Source of the DNA: Methylococcales bacterium
GTDB lineage: Bacteria > Pseudomonadota > Gammaproteobacteria > Methylococcales > Methylomonadaceae
Direction of reading: 5' to 3'
Length of the DNA stretch: 44,584 nt
NCBI GenBank assembly: GCA_028713055.1
Contig: JAQTOX010000007.1
Span: 1-44,584 of the forward strand
This document shows, one piece after another, positions 13,807 through 22,529 of the stretch. The position numbers were made by a program, and so were the translations under genes. Every line of letters begins with the position of its first letter. Within the stretch, counting starts at the first letter, position 1. Below the pieces are notes generated by a model. The model saw nothing but the letters and a program-made list of their open reading frames with translations. It did not search any database and was not told the DNA's origin.

Positions 13807-14480
13807 ATCGACCCGTTATTCTTGTTTTGATCGCGTTAAATACGCTACTTGTCGCCGTTTTAACCATTGAATGGGTAGCTGGTACAAAAACGCCAACAAC
13901 TATTGCACAAACCAAAACTGATAATTCAGAATCTGAAGAATCGTTGCCAGAACTTGATTTAACCACGACTAGCGAAGAAGGTTACAGTGATTTGGTTGAA
14001 CGACCGTTATTTATTAAAGGTCGCAAAACCGTTAATGAACCTATACCAGAAAGTGTACCCGTTGCAGCAGTGAAAAAAGTTGAAGCATTCGTTTGGGATT
14101 TAACAGGCGTTTTTGCCACGCCAAAAGGTGTGACGGCGTTTTTTAGTCGAATGAATGCGAAAGTGCCAAAAGATAATTATCGTAAATATAAAGTTGGCGA
14201 AGAATTAGACGGGTGGAAAATCAGCGAGATTCACACAGATAGCGTCGTTTTAACACAAACAAGTGAAACGAAAACCTTGCCGTTACGAAAATTGAAGCCT
14301 AGAACACCAGTTCCAATGCAGATGAACGTAAATAATCGTGTACCACCGCCACAACATCAGCCCGTCCCTCCGCAAATGCAACAACAAGGAATGCCGCCAC
14401 AGAATTTGCAAACGCCTGACGCAGTACAAAACAACGTTGAACCGCAAGCAGACGAAAGTGCCGAAACTGTGCAGCAATGA
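13803..14480 (+). CDS. T2SS GspC/GspN-like inner-membrane protein (HR-domain type)
   Basis: N-terminal TM; ERPLFIKGRKTV; LTGVFATPKGVTAFF...YKVGEELDGWKISEIHTDSVVL is typical of HR/GspC-N fold; precedes gspD. Confidence 0.65.
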   Translation: MNRPVILVLIALNTLLVAVLTIEWVAGTKTPTTIAQTKTDNSESEESLPELDLTTTSEEGYSDLVERPLFIKGRKTVNEPIPESVPVAAVKKVEAFVWDLTGVFATPKGVTAFFSRMNAKVPKDNYRKYKVGEELDGWKISEIHTDSVVLTQTSETKTLPLRKLKPRTPVPMQMNVNNRVPPPQHQPVPPQMQQQGMPPQNLQTPDAVQNNVEPQADESAETVQQ

Positions 14481-16642
14481 AATACTATGCCATTTTAAAA
14501 ATCGAAAAAAACAAAATGAACTCAACCCAAAAACTGACTACTTTAGCGTCTGCTATTCTAAGTTTAACAACGTTATCGGGCTGCGAATTACTTGCGCCGC
14601 AACGTCCAAAGTTGCCCATCGCATCCCACGCGCAAATGCCGAATGAAACTATTCCGCAATTGCAAAATAAACCTGCGTCATCTGACGCACAAAAACCTAA
14701 AAGTGAGTTATATCCCAGCACCGATTACGCTATACCGCCCGCAACGGAACAAGCGACACAAAATACAGTTTCTAAAGGCAAGGGTGAATTTAGTTTGAAT
14801 TTTGACGATGCGGATTTAGGTGAAGTGGCGAAAGTTGTTTTGAGTGATATTTTGGGACAAAACTACGTTCTTAGTCCAAAAGTCGTTGGTAAAGTTACGT
14901 TGCAAACTACGCACGCTTTGAGCAAAGAAGAATTATTGCCAACACTCGAAATGGTTTTAAGTATGAACAACGCCGCATTAGTGAAAGACGGTGGCATTTA
15001 TCACATTGAACCCTTAAACGAAGCTTTATACAGCGCGAATTTTAGTTCAAATCGTGGCGGAAAATCGGGCTATCAAATGCGCGTTATTCCAGTAAAAAAC
15101 GTCGCCGTCGATAATATCGCCGATTTGATTAAACCGTTGTTGCACGAAAAAACGTTATTGACCGTCGATGGTCGACGCAATTTATTAGTGGTTTCGGGAG
15201 CCGCAGACGAATTAGCGCGAATTATGGATATGGTAAATACGTTCGACATCGATATTTTAAAAGGACGTTCGTTCGCACTTTTTCCACTCGCCCACGTTGA
15301 TGCTGAAACGCTGATTAAAGAACTTGAAGAAGTTTTTTACAAAAAAGCTAAAAGCGATGAGGATCAATTTTTTCGTTTTATGCCGATTGAACGATTAAAC
15401 GCCGTTTTGGCAATTACGCATCAAGCTCGTTATTTAAGAGACATCGAACAATGGGTCACACGTTTAGATCGCGCAAATTCAACGACAGGTGGCGGTGTAA
15501 ATGTATACAAAGTTCAACATGTTGATGCCGTCGAATTAGCAAGTACATTGAATGATATTTTTGGAAATGGTAGCGGTTCGTCGAAACGTGAAAAAGCTCC
15601 GAAACTCGCTAGTGGTAAAAAAGCCGGTGAATTAACGAACAAAACCGATAAAACTACTGATACTAAAAAAACGACAACTCAAAAATCGAATACCAGCGGC
15701 ACAGGTGATGCTAAAGTTTCAAACGTGGGCGACGTGCGAATCATTGCCGATGAATCGAATAACAGTTTAATCATTGTCGCTACCGCTCAAGAATACGAAA
15801 TTATTCGCCCCGTGATTAACCAGTTGGACGTAATGCCATTGCAGGTTTTAGTGGATGCGACGATTGTTGAAGTTACGCTGACAGATAAACTTGAATATGG
15901 TCTTCAATGGTATTTCAATCACAGCAATGGTGGTCAAAATTCTGCAAATAGTAATGGGTTAACGTTATCAACAGAAACGCTAGCAACAGCGGCAGCAGGG
16001 GCAGCAAAAGGTGGTTTTGGTTATTCTTTTTTAAGTAAATCGTCTGATATTGGTGCCGTTCTAAATGCTGCCGCCAATAATAACAATATCAACATTATTT
16101 CATCGCCATCAATCATGGTTCTAAATAATCAAGAAGCCAGTATTCAAGTTGGTGATGAAATATCACTTTCTTCAGGCGGTGGTGTGACGGCGAATGGCAT
16201 CATTTCTAATCAACAACAACAACGTAAAACAGGCGTAAAACTAAAAATAAAACCGCGTGTTAATGCGAATGGTTTAGTTACGATGGAAGTTACACAAAGT
16301 GTAGAGAATGCAGCGGATGTTATTTTGGATAAAGAAACTAATCCCAGAATTTCAACACGAGAAATTGACAGCTCCGTTGCTGTGCAAAGTGGTGAGACAA
16401 TAGTTTTGGGCGGGTTAATTGCTGATAAACACACGAACGGTGGTTCTGGAATACCGTTGTTACATGAAATACCTGTTTTAGGATCGTTGTTTGGCACAAA
16501 AAAAACAAATGCAGATAAAACAGAACTTGTTGTGTTAATCACACCGCGTGTTGTGAAAAGCCGTCAAGATGCCGGATTGATTACGGATGAATTTAAACGT
16601 AAATTGAGCGGAATTTATGAAGATGACAATGCTGTGAAATAG
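14477..16642 (+). CDS. gspD: Type II secretion system secretin GspD
   Basis: Lipobox-like LSGC; N0-N3 domains; secretin motifs VPVLGSLF-like HEIPVLGSLFGTKK..TELVVLITPRVV. Confidence 0.95.
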   Translation: MKYYAILKIEKNKMNSTQKLTTLASAILSLTTLSGCELLAPQRPKLPIASHAQMPNETIPQLQNKPASSDAQKPKSELYPSTDYAIPPATEQATQNTVSKGKGEFSLNFDDADLGEVAKVVLSDILGQNYVLSPKVVGKVTLQTTHALSKEELLPTLEMVLSMNNAALVKDGGIYHIEPLNEALYSANFSSNRGGKSGYQMRVIPVKNVAVDNIADLIKPLLHEKTLLTVDGRRNLLVVSGAADELARIMDMVNTFDIDILKGRSFALFPLAHVDAETLIKELEEVFYKKAKSDEDQFFRFMPIERLNAVLAITHQARYLRDIEQWVTRLDRANSTTGGGVNVYKVQHVDAVELASTLNDIFGNGSGSSKREKAPKLASGKKAGELTNKTDKTTDTKKTTTQKSNTSGTGDAKVSNVGDVRIIADESNNSLIIVATAQEYEIIRPVINQLDVMPLQVLVDATIVEVTLTDKLEYGLQWYFNHSNGGQNSANSNGLTLSTETLATAAAGAAKGGFGYSFLSKSSDIGAVLNAAANNNNINIISSPSIMVLNNQEASIQVGDEISLSSGGGVTANGIISNQQQQRKTGVKLKIKPRVNANGLVTMEVTQSVENAADVILDKETNPRISTREIDSSVAVQSGETIVLGGLIADKHTNGGSGIPLLHEIPVLGSLFGTKKTNADKTELVVLITPRVVKSRQDAGLITDEFKRKLSGIYEDDNAVK

Positions 16643-16695
16643 AGATTATCGATTAAAACGGTTTGGCTATTTAGTTTATACTGAAACCGTCAATT

Positions 16696-17193
16696 TTGAA
16701 TTTTATGGAGTGTTTTATGCGTTTGTTTATTTTACTGTTTAGTTTTTTGTTTATATCTAATTTCGCGTTTGCCGCCGAAGGAGAGGAAAAAGGCGATGGA
16801 ACAGGCATCGAATATATGGAAATTACACCTAAATTTGTCGTCAATCTAATTGAACCTAAAAAATATTTGTCGATTAACGTGCAGCTGTTAATTGAAGGTA
16901 AGGAAACCAGTGCGAAAATTAAAAAGCACATGCCCGCACTAAAACATGAATTGATTATGTTGTTTAGTGATCGTTCAATGGATAGTTTGCAAACGATGGA
17001 ACAGCGCGAAGCCTTACGACAAGAATCTATTGATGTTATTCACAAAACAATTGATAAAGCGGAAGGTGTAGAAGAATCTGAAGAAGTTCCAGTCACAACT
17101 GATCCACACAAAAAGACTAAGGCAAAAGATTATTCCCATTTACCTAGTGCCGGTTTTAAAGATGCATTTTTCACCGAATTTTTATTGCAATAA
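16696..17193 (+). CDS. FliL-like (flagellar basal body-associated) protein, stand-alone
   Basis: Signal/TM segment, YMEITPKFVVNL..KKYLSINVQLLIEGKETSAKIKKHMPALKHELIMLFS pattern, C-terminal FFTEFLLQ. Confidence 0.7.
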   Translation: MNFMECFMRLFILLFSFLFISNFAFAAEGEEKGDGTGIEYMEITPKFVVNLIEPKKYLSINVQLLIEGKETSAKIKKHMPALKHELIMLFSDRSMDSLQTMEQREALRQESIDVIHKTIDKAEGVEESEEVPVTTDPHKKTKAKDYSHLPSAGFKDAFFTEFLLQ

Positions 17194-17595
17194 TTTTAGC
17201 GGCGTTAGACGTTCCAACAGTTCATTTAGCTGCTGCTCCGTATATGGAACAGCAGCAAATTTCCCCCAAATTGGTGCTGTCCAAGCTTTGTCCGTTTGAT
17301 AACGCACCACATGATGCAAGTGCAATTGCGGCACTAAATTTCCAATCGCCGCCACATTCAACTTATCTGCATTAAAAATTTCAGCTAAATTCTTTGCTAA
17401 ATAACTCGATTCTTGAATTAACGTAATTTGATCATCGGGGGTGAGTTGATAAATTTCACGGATATTTTCTCGTTGCGGCACAAGAATAAACCATGGAAAT
17501 TGACTGTCGTTTACAAGCAAAACTTGGCAGAGTTCAAATCTTCCCAATAAAAAACAGTCTTGTTGTAGTTGCGGATGTAGTTGAAATATAGACAT
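17182..17595 (-). CDS. HIT-family protein (histidine-triad nucleotide-binding)
   Basis: VPQLHLHHVVRYQTDKAWTAPIWG near the C-terminus; FPWFILVPQR. Confidence 0.85.
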   Translation of the reverse strand: MSIFQLHPQLQQDCFLLGRFELCQVLLVNDSQFPWFILVPQRENIREIYQLTPDDQITLIQESSYLAKNLAEIFNADKLNVAAIGNLVPQLHLHHVVRYQTDKAWTAPIWGKFAAVPYTEQQLNELLERLTPLKLLQ

Positions 17596-17596
17596 T

Positions 17597-18679
17597 TTAG
17601 AAATTTACTCTCATTTGTTTCGCATTCCAATTACCAGGTTTATCCGCAAAATGACCCGCACACGGCGTTCCACACGCCAAACATGCCCCTCGATTATCCA
17701 ATCGCCATTCAGATAATTGATACCAATCGCGCCCAATCAATAATTCACCACACGCATGACAATACGTGCTGTCTTCTGCTTTATGATGCACATTGCCGAC
17801 GTAGGCATAACGAACCCCATTTTTTATGGCAATATCGCGCGCCAACAACAAAGAAGCAAGCGGTGTCGACGGTGTATCGAGCATTTTCCACTCAGGATGA
17901 AACGCCGTAAAGTGCATCGGCACATCTGCGCCTAATTTTTCCACTACCCATTGCGTCATAGCTTCCAACTCAGCTTCGGAATCGTTTTCACCTGGAATAA
18001 TCAGCGTCGTCAGTTCCAACCATACCGACGTTTCGTGATAGAGATATTCCAAAGTTTCTAAAACATCCTTCAAATGTGAGCCTGTGAGCTGATGATAAAA
18101 GCGTTCGCTAAAGGCTTTCAAATCGATATTTGCGGCATCCATATATCGATAAAACTCAGCACGAGGTTGTGGGCAAACGTAACCGTTGGAAACTGACACC
18201 GATTTGATACCCAACTCACGGCAAGCAATCGCAGTATCGATAGCATATTCGTGAAAAATTACAGGATCGTTATACGTATAAGCCACACTTTGACAGCCAA
18301 GTTCTAAGGCTTTTTGAGCAATTGCCTCTGGCTCGGCTTGACTCATTAACGTATCCATTTCGCGGGATTTGCTAATGTCCCAATTCTGACAAAATTTGCA
18401 CGCCAAATTACAGCCTGCTGTGCCAAAAGAAAAAACCGCTGAACCCGGATAAAAATGGTTCAACGGTTTCTTTTCAATCGGATCGACCGCAAAACCACTT
18501 GACCGTCCATAACTGGTTAAGAGAACCTGGCTATTCTGATTTTGACGTACAAAACATAAACCGCGCTGACCCTCATGTAATTTACAAAAACGTGGACATA
18601 AATCACATTGTATTCGTCCGTCTTCTAATAAATGCCAATAGTCAGTGGTGACAGTATCTGAACTTAATCGTGTTTTCAT
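17597..18679 (-). CDS. amrS: AmmeMemoRadiSam system radical SAM enzyme
   Basis: Radical SAM motif CNLACKFCQNWDIS; N-terminal CDLCPRFC...GLC; C-terminal CHACG...CLACGTPC. Confidence 0.92.
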   Translation of the reverse strand: MKTRLSSDTVTTDYWHLLEDGRIQCDLCPRFCKLHEGQRGLCFVRQNQNSQVLLTSYGRSSGFAVDPIEKKPLNHFYPGSAVFSFGTAGCNLACKFCQNWDISKSREMDTLMSQAEPEAIAQKALELGCQSVAYTYNDPVIFHEYAIDTAIACRELGIKSVSVSNGYVCPQPRAEFYRYMDAANIDLKAFSERFYHQLTGSHLKDVLETLEYLYHETSVWLELTTLIIPGENDSEAELEAMTQWVVEKLGADVPMHFTAFHPEWKMLDTPSTPLASLLLARDIAIKNGVRYAYVGNVHHKAEDSTYCHACGELLIGRDWYQLSEWRLDNRGACLACGTPCAGHFADKPGNWNAKQMRVNF

Positions 18680-18785
18680 GAAATATCTCCAAAAGTTTCT
18701 GAATAGATTCTAATTTTGCATTGCACTGGTTGTAGATTAGGGCATATTATCGAGTGGCGTAAAAATTTATTTTCGGAGAGCAATC

Positions 18786-19571
18786 ATGGTCTTAATTCGT
18801 CAACCCGCAGTTGCTGGAACATTTTATCCCGCCAATCCAGAAGTATTACAAAAATTACTCAACACTTATTTGAACGCCGTTAAAAGTACCACCAAAATTC
18901 CAAAAGCCATAATAGTTCCACACGCAGGTTATATTTATTCTGGTGAAGTTGCCGCCAGTGCTTATGCGCGTTTAAAAGCTGATGCAGACAAAATAAAGCG
19001 TGTGGTTTTGGTAGGACCTTCACATCATGTTTATTTTGAAGGACTAGCGGTTTCTCATGCCAATTTTTTCAATACGCCATTGGGCGGCATTCCTGTCGAT
19101 ACAATTGCGATTCAAAATTTATTGACGTTACCTTTCGTGGGTTACGACGATGAAGCTCATGCGTTGGAACATAGCTTAGAAGTCCAATTGCCATTTTTAC
19201 AAACGGTATTAAAAGATTTTAAATTGATTCCAATTGTCGTCGGTAATTCAACCGCTGCACAAGTTTCGCAAGCGTTAGAATTATTTTATGACGAGGTAGA
19301 CACGTTGATTGTGATTAGTTCGGATTTAAGTCATTACCACGATTATGCGACTGCACAGCAATTAGATTTGGAAACAAGCCATAAAATCGAAAACTTACAA
19401 TACCAACAATTAGATTCTAATTGCGCTTGCGGGTGTGTTGGTGTGAGTGGTTTATTAGCCTTGGCAGAAAAGAAATCCCGTCAAATTAAAACCGTCGATT
19501 TGAGAAATTCAGGCGATACGGCTGGGGATAAATCACGAGTTGTGGGGTATGGGGCTTATGTCATTGACTAA
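18786..19571 (+). CDS. amrB: AmmeMemoRadiSam system protein B (Memo-like)
   Basis: RQPAVAGTFYPANP, IVPHAGYIYSGEVAASAYARL, GPSHHVYFEGLAVS, EHSLEVQLPFLQ, SSDLSHYHDYA. Confidence 0.95.
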   Translation: MVLIRQPAVAGTFYPANPEVLQKLLNTYLNAVKSTTKIPKAIIVPHAGYIYSGEVAASAYARLKADADKIKRVVLVGPSHHVYFEGLAVSHANFFNTPLGGIPVDTIAIQNLLTLPFVGYDDEAHALEHSLEVQLPFLQTVLKDFKLIPIVVGNSTAAQVSQALELFYDEVDTLIVISSDLSHYHDYATAQQLDLETSHKIENLQYQQLDSNCACGCVGVSGLLALAEKKSRQIKTVDLRNSGDTAGDKSRVVGYGAYVID

Positions 19572-20124
19572 CGAACAACAGAAATTACTGTTAAAAATTG
19601 CCAACGATTCGATTGCATACGGTTTGACGCACGGTGAAGCATTGACAGTAAATGTAAAAAATTATCCCGAAGAATTGCAGGGAATTCGTGCGACATTTGT
19701 TACGTTAGAAATTGGTGGACAATTGCGCGGCTGCATTGGAATGTTGGAAGCGGTGCAGCCATTAGTTATGGATGTTGCTAAGAATGCTTTTTTAGCGGCA
19801 TTTAGAGACCCGCGTTTTCCACCTGTTTCTGTAGCAGAATTTCCAAATTTAGATATTCACATTTCGATTCTCAGCCCTTCCGAGCCGATGAGTTTTAAAT
19901 CGGAAGATGATTTGATTAGTCAATTACGTCCGCATGAAGATGGTTTGATTATGAAAGAAGGCGGACTACGCGGTACATTTTTGCCATCGGTGTGGGATTC
20001 ATTACCCGATCCGCACCAGTTTTTGCAACATCTCAAGTTGAAAACAGGTTTGCCTCGTCATTATTGGTCGGATACGTTGCAAGTGCGACGTTATTGCTGT
20101 GATATTATTTCGGATGAACTTTAG
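19540..20124 (+). CDS. amrA: AmmeMemoRadiSam system protein A (AMMECR1-like)
   Basis: GIRATFVTLEIGGQLRGCIGMLEA, AFRDPRFPPVSVAEFPNLDIHISILS, GLRGTFLPSVWD. Confidence 0.95.
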   Translation: MWGMGLMSLTNEQQKLLLKIANDSIAYGLTHGEALTVNVKNYPEELQGIRATFVTLEIGGQLRGCIGMLEAVQPLVMDVAKNAFLAAFRDPRFPPVSVAEFPNLDIHISILSPSEPMSFKSEDDLISQLRPHEDGLIMKEGGLRGTFLPSVWDSLPDPHQFLQHLKLKTGLPRHYWSDTLQVRRYCCDIISDEL

Positions 20125-20171
20125 TTCGCGACAAACCATTTATTCTCAAGCTCATAACCGACAACATTACG

Positions 20172-22523
20172 ATGATTCAAAAAATAAAACTAAGTATTGC
20201 AATTGCAATCAGTTTTTCGACGTTAACTACGTTGGCAGAAGAGACTGTCACGCTTGATGAAATTGTGATTGAAGATACCGCGCCGGCGGGTAATGGGCTG
20301 ATGAACCCGCAAGATGCGCCACAAGCGAAAAGTGTAATTTCCCGCACGGAAATCGAACAAAAAAATACTCAAAACAACCCTTACCAAGCGATAGCTTTAT
20401 TGCCTGGCGTGAATACTTACAGTTACGATGCAACGGGCTTATTTGGTGGTGGCTTCCGAATGCGCGGTTTTAATAGCGATCAAATCGGTGTCAGCGTTGA
20501 CGGGGCGCCAATGAATGATGCTGGCAACTACGCAACTTATCCTTCTGGATGGGTGGAATTAGAAAATTTAGACGAAATTTCTGTTACTCAGGGTTCCAGT
20601 CCAATCGATTCACCTGCAGTTGGTGCAACAGGTGGAGCAATTAGCTTGACAACATCTGCGCCAAATGATTCCGCACGTTTTCGCATGCAGCAAAGTTACG
20701 GTACTTATAACGCTTACAAATCGTTTTTGCGAGCAGACACGGGGTATTTGGGCGATAAACTTTTCAAAGCATATATTTCAATCTCGAAAGCCGAAGCAGA
20801 TAAATGGAAAGGGCAAGGTAGTGCAGATCGGGAACATTTGGAATTTAAAAGTGTATTGAATTTACCCGAAAATAACAGTATTACCGCCGGTTTTTTATAC
20901 AACGAAATGTTTAATCACAATTTTCGCACATTGACGAAAACCGAAATTCAAACGCTAGGTCGTGATGCAGATTTTGGCACGCAAATACCGCAACATTTGG
21001 CTGGAATGAACGGCAGTTCACAAATCGAAAAAGTACCTTCTGACCTTTATTACAATTTGAACCTCAATCCATTTCAAAATTATTTAGCAACGTTGAAAGG
21101 ACGATTTGAATTATTGCCAAAGTTACATTTAGACGTTGACCCTTATTACTACTACGGTTACGGCACGGGTGGTAATGAACTTCGAACGTTGTCGGAAAGT
21201 AATGCAAGTAACAAATTAGGTGGCGGTGTTCGTGACATCAATCACGATGGTGACACGCTCGACACGACGATGATTTATAGCGCGACTGCGCCTGAAACCG
21301 AGCGTCCAGGCGTGACCACTCGTTTACACAGTCAAATTGCAAATCACCAGTTAATGGCGGGTTATTGGTTTGAATATGCACGTCAACGCCGCACACAACC
21401 CGCCGTGCTATTTGGTGCCGATGGTAAAAGTTCTGATCCGTGGTTAGAAAATCCTGCATTGTATTTGAAACACCAAGACGGTTCGGCTTATATGGCACGC
21501 AATTATTTAACGTTAAATACGTCGCAATCATTTTTCGCTCAAGATGATATTAAGTTTTTAGACGACAAATTACTGCTGTCATTGGGTTTTCGGTACACTC
21601 AAATTCACCGTGATTTTACCAATTACGCAAGCGACGGTGCGGGCGGCAATGCTTATTACAACATTCAAAAAACCTACGCCGAACCGCTTCCAAACGTTGG
21701 CGTACGTTATCAATTCACCGACAGTCAACAAGTGTTTCTTAACCGTGCCGAAAATTTCAAAGCTCCCGCTGATTTCGCATATTATGGTTTAATAAATGGT
21801 GGCAATTTTAATTCAATAGGTCAATTCACGGGCTATCGTGTAAATTCTGTCAACGTTGGCAAAGAATTATCGACCAATTGGGATTTAGGTTATCGTTTCG
21901 TCGGCAAAAGTTTGTCTTTTTCTGGCACGCTGTTTTATATCGATTACCGCAATCGCATTGCAGCGGCTTATGACACAGTTAACAATATCAATACAAATTA
22001 CAACGTCGGCAATTCCACCACAAAAGGCGTTGAGCTTGAATCAGCGTGGCAATTTTTACCTGATTGGAGCGTGTACGGTTCATTTTCTTTCACCGATAGC
22101 CACATGAATCAAAACATTCAAACGGGTGCAACCACTTTTGAAGCCACAGCTGGTAAAGCCTTTCCTGATGTACCGATGTGGATGTCTGGCGCGGCGTTGC
22201 AATATCGAAATGGCGGGTGGTCAGCTAATTTGTCGGCAAAATATACGGGCAAACGTTATTCCACCTTGGTGAATGATGAATCAATGAAGGGTTATACATT
22301 GGTCAGTTTTGATGCGGGTTATCGATTTCCTTCAACGGAATGGTTCAAAAATCCAAGTGTGAAATTAAATGTGTATAACTTACTCAATCAAAATTATTTG
22401 AATTTAAGCTCCAGTAGTGGCAGCGCGTTTACCAATCGTGCCGTTGGCGTAGGAGGTAGCGCACCGTATTATTTTGTTGGTGCGCCAACTAGCGTGAGCG
22501 TGATGTTATCAACTGATTTTTAA
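20172..22523 (+). CDS. TonB-dependent outer membrane receptor
   Basis: Signal peptide, TLDEIVIEDTAP TonB-box region, plug domain (LPGVNTYSYD..GGGFRMRGF..DQIGVSVDGAP), C-terminal beta-barrel ending in F. Confidence 0.93.
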   Translation: MIQKIKLSIAIAISFSTLTTLAEETVTLDEIVIEDTAPAGNGLMNPQDAPQAKSVISRTEIEQKNTQNNPYQAIALLPGVNTYSYDATGLFGGGFRMRGFNSDQIGVSVDGAPMNDAGNYATYPSGWVELENLDEISVTQGSSPIDSPAVGATGGAISLTTSAPNDSARFRMQQSYGTYNAYKSFLRADTGYLGDKLFKAYISISKAEADKWKGQGSADREHLEFKSVLNLPENNSITAGFLYNEMFNHNFRTLTKTEIQTLGRDADFGTQIPQHLAGMNGSSQIEKVPSDLYYNLNLNPFQNYLATLKGRFELLPKLHLDVDPYYYYGYGTGGNELRTLSESNASNKLGGGVRDINHDGDTLDTTMIYSATAPETERPGVTTRLHSQIANHQLMAGYWFEYARQRRTQPAVLFGADGKSSDPWLENPALYLKHQDGSAYMARNYLTLNTSQSFFAQDDIKFLDDKLLLSLGFRYTQIHRDFTNYASDGAGGNAYYNIQKTYAEPLPNVGVRYQFTDSQQVFLNRAENFKAPADFAYYGLINGGNFNSIGQFTGYRVNSVNVGKELSTNWDLGYRFVGKSLSFSGTLFYIDYRNRIAAAYDTVNNINTNYNVGNSTTKGVELESAWQFLPDWSVYGSFSFTDSHMNQNIQTGATTFEATAGKAFPDVPMWMSGAALQYRNGGWSANLSAKYTGKRYSTLVNDESMKGYTLVSFDAGYRFPSTEWFKNPSVKLNVYNLLNQNYLNLSSSSGSAFTNRAVGVGGSAPYYFVGAPTSVSVMLSTDF

Positions 22524-22529
22524 ACTAAA

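Noticed and set aside
17581-17910. 109-aa forward ORF antisense to the radical SAM gene
   Set aside because: Fully overlaps the well-supported amrS CDS; no recognisable motifs
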